Under the pieces are notes generated by a model. It did no database searches. It was not told where the DNA came from and was given only the letters and a program-made list of their open reading frames with translations. A stretch of DNA of 33,494 bases, taken from positions 1 to 33,494 of the forward strand of contig JOFO01000056.1 of the NCBI GenBank assembly GCA_000721275.1. The letters run 5' to 3'. Shown here piece by piece: positions 30,793 to 33,494 of this stretch. This DNA comes from Microtetraspora glauca. GTDB taxonomy: Bacteria; Actinomycetota; Actinomycetes; Streptomycetales; Streptomycetaceae. The position numbers and the translations under genes were made by a program. Every line of letters begins with the position of its first letter. The first letter of the stretch is position 1.

Positions 30793-31090
30793 CGCCGGTC
30801 GCCGCGGCGGCGGCCCGGCGGGCGGCGGCTTCGCGGGCCAGGACCTCCATGTGGGCGAGGCCGCCGGTGCCGTCCCCGCTCGGGGTGAGCCGGTCGAGGG
30901 CGATCCGGCCGCGGGCGCGGAGGTCGGCGGCGGCGTCCTGGGCGATGTCCCCGGCGTCGGCCCGGCCGAGGAGGGAGCGGAGCGTGCCGGCGGCGGTGCC
31001 GACGGCTCCGACGACCAGGTCGGCGACTCCGGCGGCGAGCAACAGGGCCTGTCCGTCGGGGCGTTCGCCCCGGTCGGTGCGGTGGGTCAT
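30785..31090 (-). CDS. Small protein coupled to the polyprenyl synthase, function unknown
   Basis: This 101-residue protein has one moderately hydrophobic segment (about 14-40, ALLLAAGVADLVVGAVGTAAG), followed by a charged helical tail ending in an alanine/arginine-rich stretch. The segment could associate with the membrane or form a coiled contact with the synthase. I do not recognise a family. The ATG at 31088-31090 has AGGAG nine bases upstream, and its stop overlaps the synthase start by 8 bp, so the two are co-translated. The coupling is the strongest hint at function. Confidence 0.65.
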   Translation of the reverse strand: MTHRTDRGERPDGQALLLAAGVADLVVGAVGTAAGTLRSLLGRADAGDIAQDAAADLRARGRIALDRLTPSGDGTGGLAHMEVLAREAAARRAAAAATGDE

Positions 31091-31285
31091 GCCGTCCGGC
31101 TCCTGGAGGAAGGGGGGTGGTGGGGCGCCCTGGGGGGACGCGTACCGGGCCAGGATGGACCACGGACGGGGAGGCGCCGGCCGCCCGCTCACTCGTTCAG
31201 GTGATCGTGGTCGGGAGTTCGAGCCGGGCGGACCGGCGGTGGGGTGGGGTGGAACTTTCCGCGGTGGCCGTGGAGTTGACTTGTC
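31091..31285. other. Divergent intergenic region upstream of the polyprenyl operon and a lipoprotein gene
   Basis: No gene is seen. A ribosome-binding site for the small protein is at the left edge and GGAG (31272-31275) for the lipoprotein at the right. GGAAC (31251-31255) with GTT (31275-31277) is an ECF-like pattern, but the 19-bp spacing and its closeness to the start codon make it doubtful. No clear housekeeping promoter is visible. Confidence 0.35.
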
Positions 31286-31765
31286 ATGACCAGAAGACTC
31301 GTGGGTCGGTCGTGGAGTCCGCCGCGGCCGTACCGCCGCGCGCTCGGGGCCGCCGCCGCGGTCTGCGCCGCGGCGTCGCTGGCGGCCGGCTGCCAGGCGG
31401 GGCCGGGCCGGATCTGCACGCTGATCGGGGCCGACTCCGGGGTGTCGGTGTCCTGGGACCCCGCGGCCTACCCGGAGGGCGCGCTCTTCCGGCTCTGCGC
31501 CGACGACGTGTGCCGGGAGCACGCGTCGCTGCGGGAGGTCCCGTTCGGCTCGCTCCAGGTGCCGTTGCCGGAGGAGGACGGGCCCCGGGAGGTGGCGGTG
31601 CGCCTGGCGGTGACCGACCCGGCCCAGGGCGGCCGGGTGGTCCACGACGGCGGCACACGGGTCACCCTGCGCAAGGTCACCCCGAACGGGGAGGGCTGCG
31701 GACCCACCGTCTGGCAGGCGGGGGTCCGCGCCGATCCCCGCCGGGGTGTGACGTCGGCGGAGTGA
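31286..31765 (+). CDS. Predicted lipoprotein, function unknown
   Basis: This 159-residue protein has an arginine-rich signal sequence (MTRRLVGRSW...) and a lipobox ending LAAGC (the lipidated cysteine is about residue 36). It should be anchored outside the membrane. The mature part contains four or five further cysteines, which could form disulphides, and an all-beta pattern (VSVSWDPAAYPEGALFRLC). I do not recognise a family. The ATG at 31286 has GGAG ten bases upstream. It is convergent with the GH8 gene. Confidence 0.78.
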   Translation: MTRRLVGRSWSPPRPYRRALGAAAAVCAAASLAAGCQAGPGRICTLIGADSGVSVSWDPAAYPEGALFRLCADDVCREHASLREVPFGSLQVPLPEEDGPREVAVRLAVTDPAQGGRVVHDGGTRVTLRKVTPNGEGCGPTVWQAGVRADPRRGVTSAE

Positions 31766-31803
31766 CGTGACGGGGTCATGTGCTCCGTACGCGGCCGCCG
31801 GTG

Positions 31804-33494
31804 CTACGGGACCCAGTGGTTGCCGGTGACGGTGATCATCACCTGGAGCTGGATGCTGGCGGAGAAGTAGCTGCCGGTGTCGATCGGGGTGGCGAGCATC
31901 TTGTTCCACAGCGCGTCGAGCCACGCCTGGCTGCCGGGGTCGGTCATGGCGGCGACGGCGAAGGGCGCGAAGAAGGCGGCTTCGCTGCCGGCGGAGATCT
32001 GGGTGCCGTTGAGCTTGTAGCCGATGGCGATCTTGTTCGGGTCGTCTCCGGTCTTGCCCTTGATCCAGCTGTTCATCTTCCGCGCCGCGGCGAGGGACTT
32101 GGTGTCGCCGCTGGTGACGGCGTCGTCGCCGATGCGCCAGGGGGTGCGGCAGGCGTTCCACCAGTACTGGCCGTCGTTCGGGTCCTCCAGGACCTGGTTC
32201 GGGGCCGGCTTGGGGCTGGTGGCGGTGTCGACGACGAAGTCGGGGAGGAGTCCGGTGGCGGGGGCGTAGCCGGACTGGAGGCCGGCGATCTGCGTCTGGT
32301 GGGCGGTGCGGACGGCGTCCCAGGTGGTGTCGCCGGTCGCGGCGCGGAAGGCGCGGAAGTGGTCGACCATCCAGTCCGAGGTGCGGGAGATGTAGTAGTA
32401 CTGGTCGCCCGCGCTGGACCAGTCGCCGAGCTTGAGCAGCTTGGTCGTCGGGTTCAGCTCGTCCTTCTTGATGGCCGCGATGTGCTTGAGCGCGAGCGCC
32501 TTGTAGTCGTACGTGCCGCCGCTGCCCCACTGCTTGTCGGCGAGGAGGAGGCCGTAGGCGACGTCCATGTCGCCGTCGGTGGCGCCGTCCCCGCCGTTGA
32601 CGCTGCGGCAGTTGACGTCCTGCTCGGCGGCGAGGAGGTCGGGGTTGATGGAGGACGGGTGGTCGAGCTTCCACTTCACCAGGCCGTCGAAGATCTTCTT
32701 CGCGTCGGGGTCGGCGCCCGCCATGGTGGCGGTCACGACCATGCCGTAGCCCTGCGCCTCGGCGACGTACGGGTGGTCGGCGTCGGGCGAGATGACCTGG
32801 TACCAGCCGTTGCCGCAGTTCTGCCGGACGAAGGCGGACTTCCAGCGCTGGTAGTAGTCGACGACCTTCTGGTCGAGCGCGGCCTGGGTGCCGGAGGGCC
32901 GGAGCATGCCGGCCGCGTACGGCTTGAGGTGGCTGCCGAAGGGGACGGCGGGGCCGGTGCCGCCGCCCGTGCCGGTCGGCGAGCCGTAGACCTGGAACTC
33001 CCAGAGCGAGTAGCCGTACGGGGTGCCGCGCACGGTCCCGTACACGCGGACGTACCGGCCGGTGCCGGATACCGCGAGGTCGTCGCCGGCGCCGTCGCCG
33101 GTCGTCGTCGTGTAGAGGTCGGTCCAGGTGGTGCCGTCGGCGGAGGTCTGGACGCGGTACGTCTTCGCGTACGCGGCCTCCCAGTCGAGCCGCACCCGGG
33201 ACAGGGTGTGCTGGGCGCCGAGGTCGACGCGGATCCACTGGGGGTCGACGCCCTCCAGGCTGGCCCAGCGGGTGGCGGTGCTGCCGTCCACGGCGAGGCC
33301 GGGGGCGAAGCCGGAGCCCTCCACGGACGAGGAGGTCGCCGGCTTGCCCGCGGAGACGAGGCCGTCGGCGGCCTCGGCTTCGGCTCCGGGCAGGAGGGAG
33401 AGCGGCAGGGCCAGCAGGGCGGCGGCGAGCGCGAGCGGGAGGAGGCGGCGGGGGGTGCGGCGGCGCCGGAAGGGGGTGGCGGGGACGGCCGTTG
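31804..33494 (-). CDS. Secreted GH8 glycosidase with N-terminal discoidin/F5-8C-type domain (5' end off the window)
   Basis: The visible 562 residues begin inside a signal peptide: an arginine-rich n-region (FRRRRTPRRLL) and a hydrophobic core up to AEAEAADG. The start codon lies beyond the right edge; a GTG at 33324 is internal. A discoidin/F5-8C-like binding module follows (about visible residues 45-170), then a TG-rich linker. The C-terminal catalytic domain is of glycoside hydrolase family 8. In it, VAEAQGYGMVV carries the presumed acid Glu (codon 32758-32760), and TDGDMDVAYGLLLAD carries the second conserved acidic region. GH8 enzymes cut beta-1,4-glucans, chitosan or xylan, and the substrate here is not decided. 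Confidence 0.85.
   Translation of the reverse strand, partial: TAVPATPFRRRRTPRRLLPLALAAALLALPLSLLPGAEAEAADGLVSAGKPATSSSVEGSGFAPGLAVDGSTATRWASLEGVDPQWIRVDLGAQHTLSRVRLDWEAAYAKTYRVQTSADGTTWTDLYTTTTGDGAGDDLAVSGTGRYVRVYGTVRGTPYGYSLWEFQVYGSPTGTGGGTGPAVPFGSHLKPYAAGMLRPSGTQAALDQKVVDYYQRWKSAFVRQNCGNGWYQVISPDADHPYVAEAQGYGMVVTATMAGADPDAKKIFDGLVKWKLDHPSSINPDLLAAEQDVNCRSVNGGDGATDGDMDVAYGLLLADKQWGSGGTYDYKALALKHIAAIKKDELNPTTKLLKLGDWSSAGDQYYYISRTSDWMVDHFRAFRAATGDTTWDAVRTAHQTQIAGLQSGYAPATGLLPDFVVDTATSPKPAPNQVLEDPNDGQYWWNACRTPWRIGDDAVTSGDTKSLAAARKMNSWIKGKTGDDPNKIAIGYKLNGTQISAGSEAAFFAPFAVAAMTDPGSQAWLDALWNKMLATPIDTGSYFSASIQLQVMITVTGNHWVP

Noticed and set aside
31251..31277. ECF-sigma-like promoter GGAAC...GTT before the lipoprotein gene
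   Set aside because: The spacing is 19 bp and transcription would start within a few bases of the ATG, leaving out the ribosome-binding site. The match is too weak to call.
33322..33324. GTG at 33324 as the start of the GH8 protein
   Set aside because: The same frame continues upstream with a clear signal peptide to the window edge, so this GTG is an internal valine codon.

Overview
The window looks like Streptomyces chromosome, or a very close actinomycete. GC content is very high, most wobble positions are G or C, GTG starts and 4-bp stop/start overlaps are common, and the gene content fits: a nikABCDE-type importer with a Nur-like box, a SigB-type partner-switching module, DUF3040, an AfsR/COG3903-type ATPase and a secreted glycoside hydrolase. 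Calls come from reading translations, motifs and spacing by eye. No database search was run.

Left end (1-6.7 kb, mostly minus strand). Bases 1-400 are the promoter and leader of a ribosomal RNA operon that runs leftward out of the window. A small two-helix membrane protein lies behind it. Then comes a five-gene nickel/peptide-type ABC importer (binding protein, two permeases, two ATPases; 753-5873), with a TTGCAT-N5-TCGCAA inverted repeat in its promoter that matches the Streptomyces Nur operator. A methyltransferase points away from it.

Metabolic middle (6.7-17.4 kb). A translationally coupled operon encodes a quinone-oxidoreductase-like enzyme and two acyl-CoA dehydrogenases (6721-9961). 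It is followed by an XRE-cupin regulator divergent from a CPYC flavin reductase, a two-domain VOC protein, a coupled SIS isomerase and PIG-L deacetylase pair, a proline-iminopeptidase-like hydrolase, a second VOC protein whose stop codon sits in a 20-bp tandem repeat, and nadE.

Regulator and transporter block (17.5-25.1 kb). A signalling ATPase with no visible DNA-binding domain is followed by a gluABCD-type amino-acid importer whose binding protein has no lipobox cysteine. Next come a stand-alone cyclic-nucleotide-binding-fold protein and a fused AccD/AccA-like carboxyltransferase.

Stress-signalling block (25.2-28.4 kb). A SigB/F/G-family sigma factor is surrounded by a canonical HATPase anti-sigma factor (overlapping it tail to tail), a STAS anti-anti-sigma factor, a second HATPase with a degenerate ATP site, and a DUF3040/Rho_N-like operon preceded by a SigB-type promoter (GTCT-N15-GGGTAG). 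This reads as a local partner-switching circuit.

Right end (28.5-33.5 kb). A polyprenyl diphosphate synthase, a small coupled protein and an Lcp/MpaB-like (DUF2236) haem oxygenase probably form an isoprenoid-modifying operon. A lipoprotein follows, then a GH8 glycosidase with an N-terminal discoidin-type domain, whose start lies beyond the right edge.
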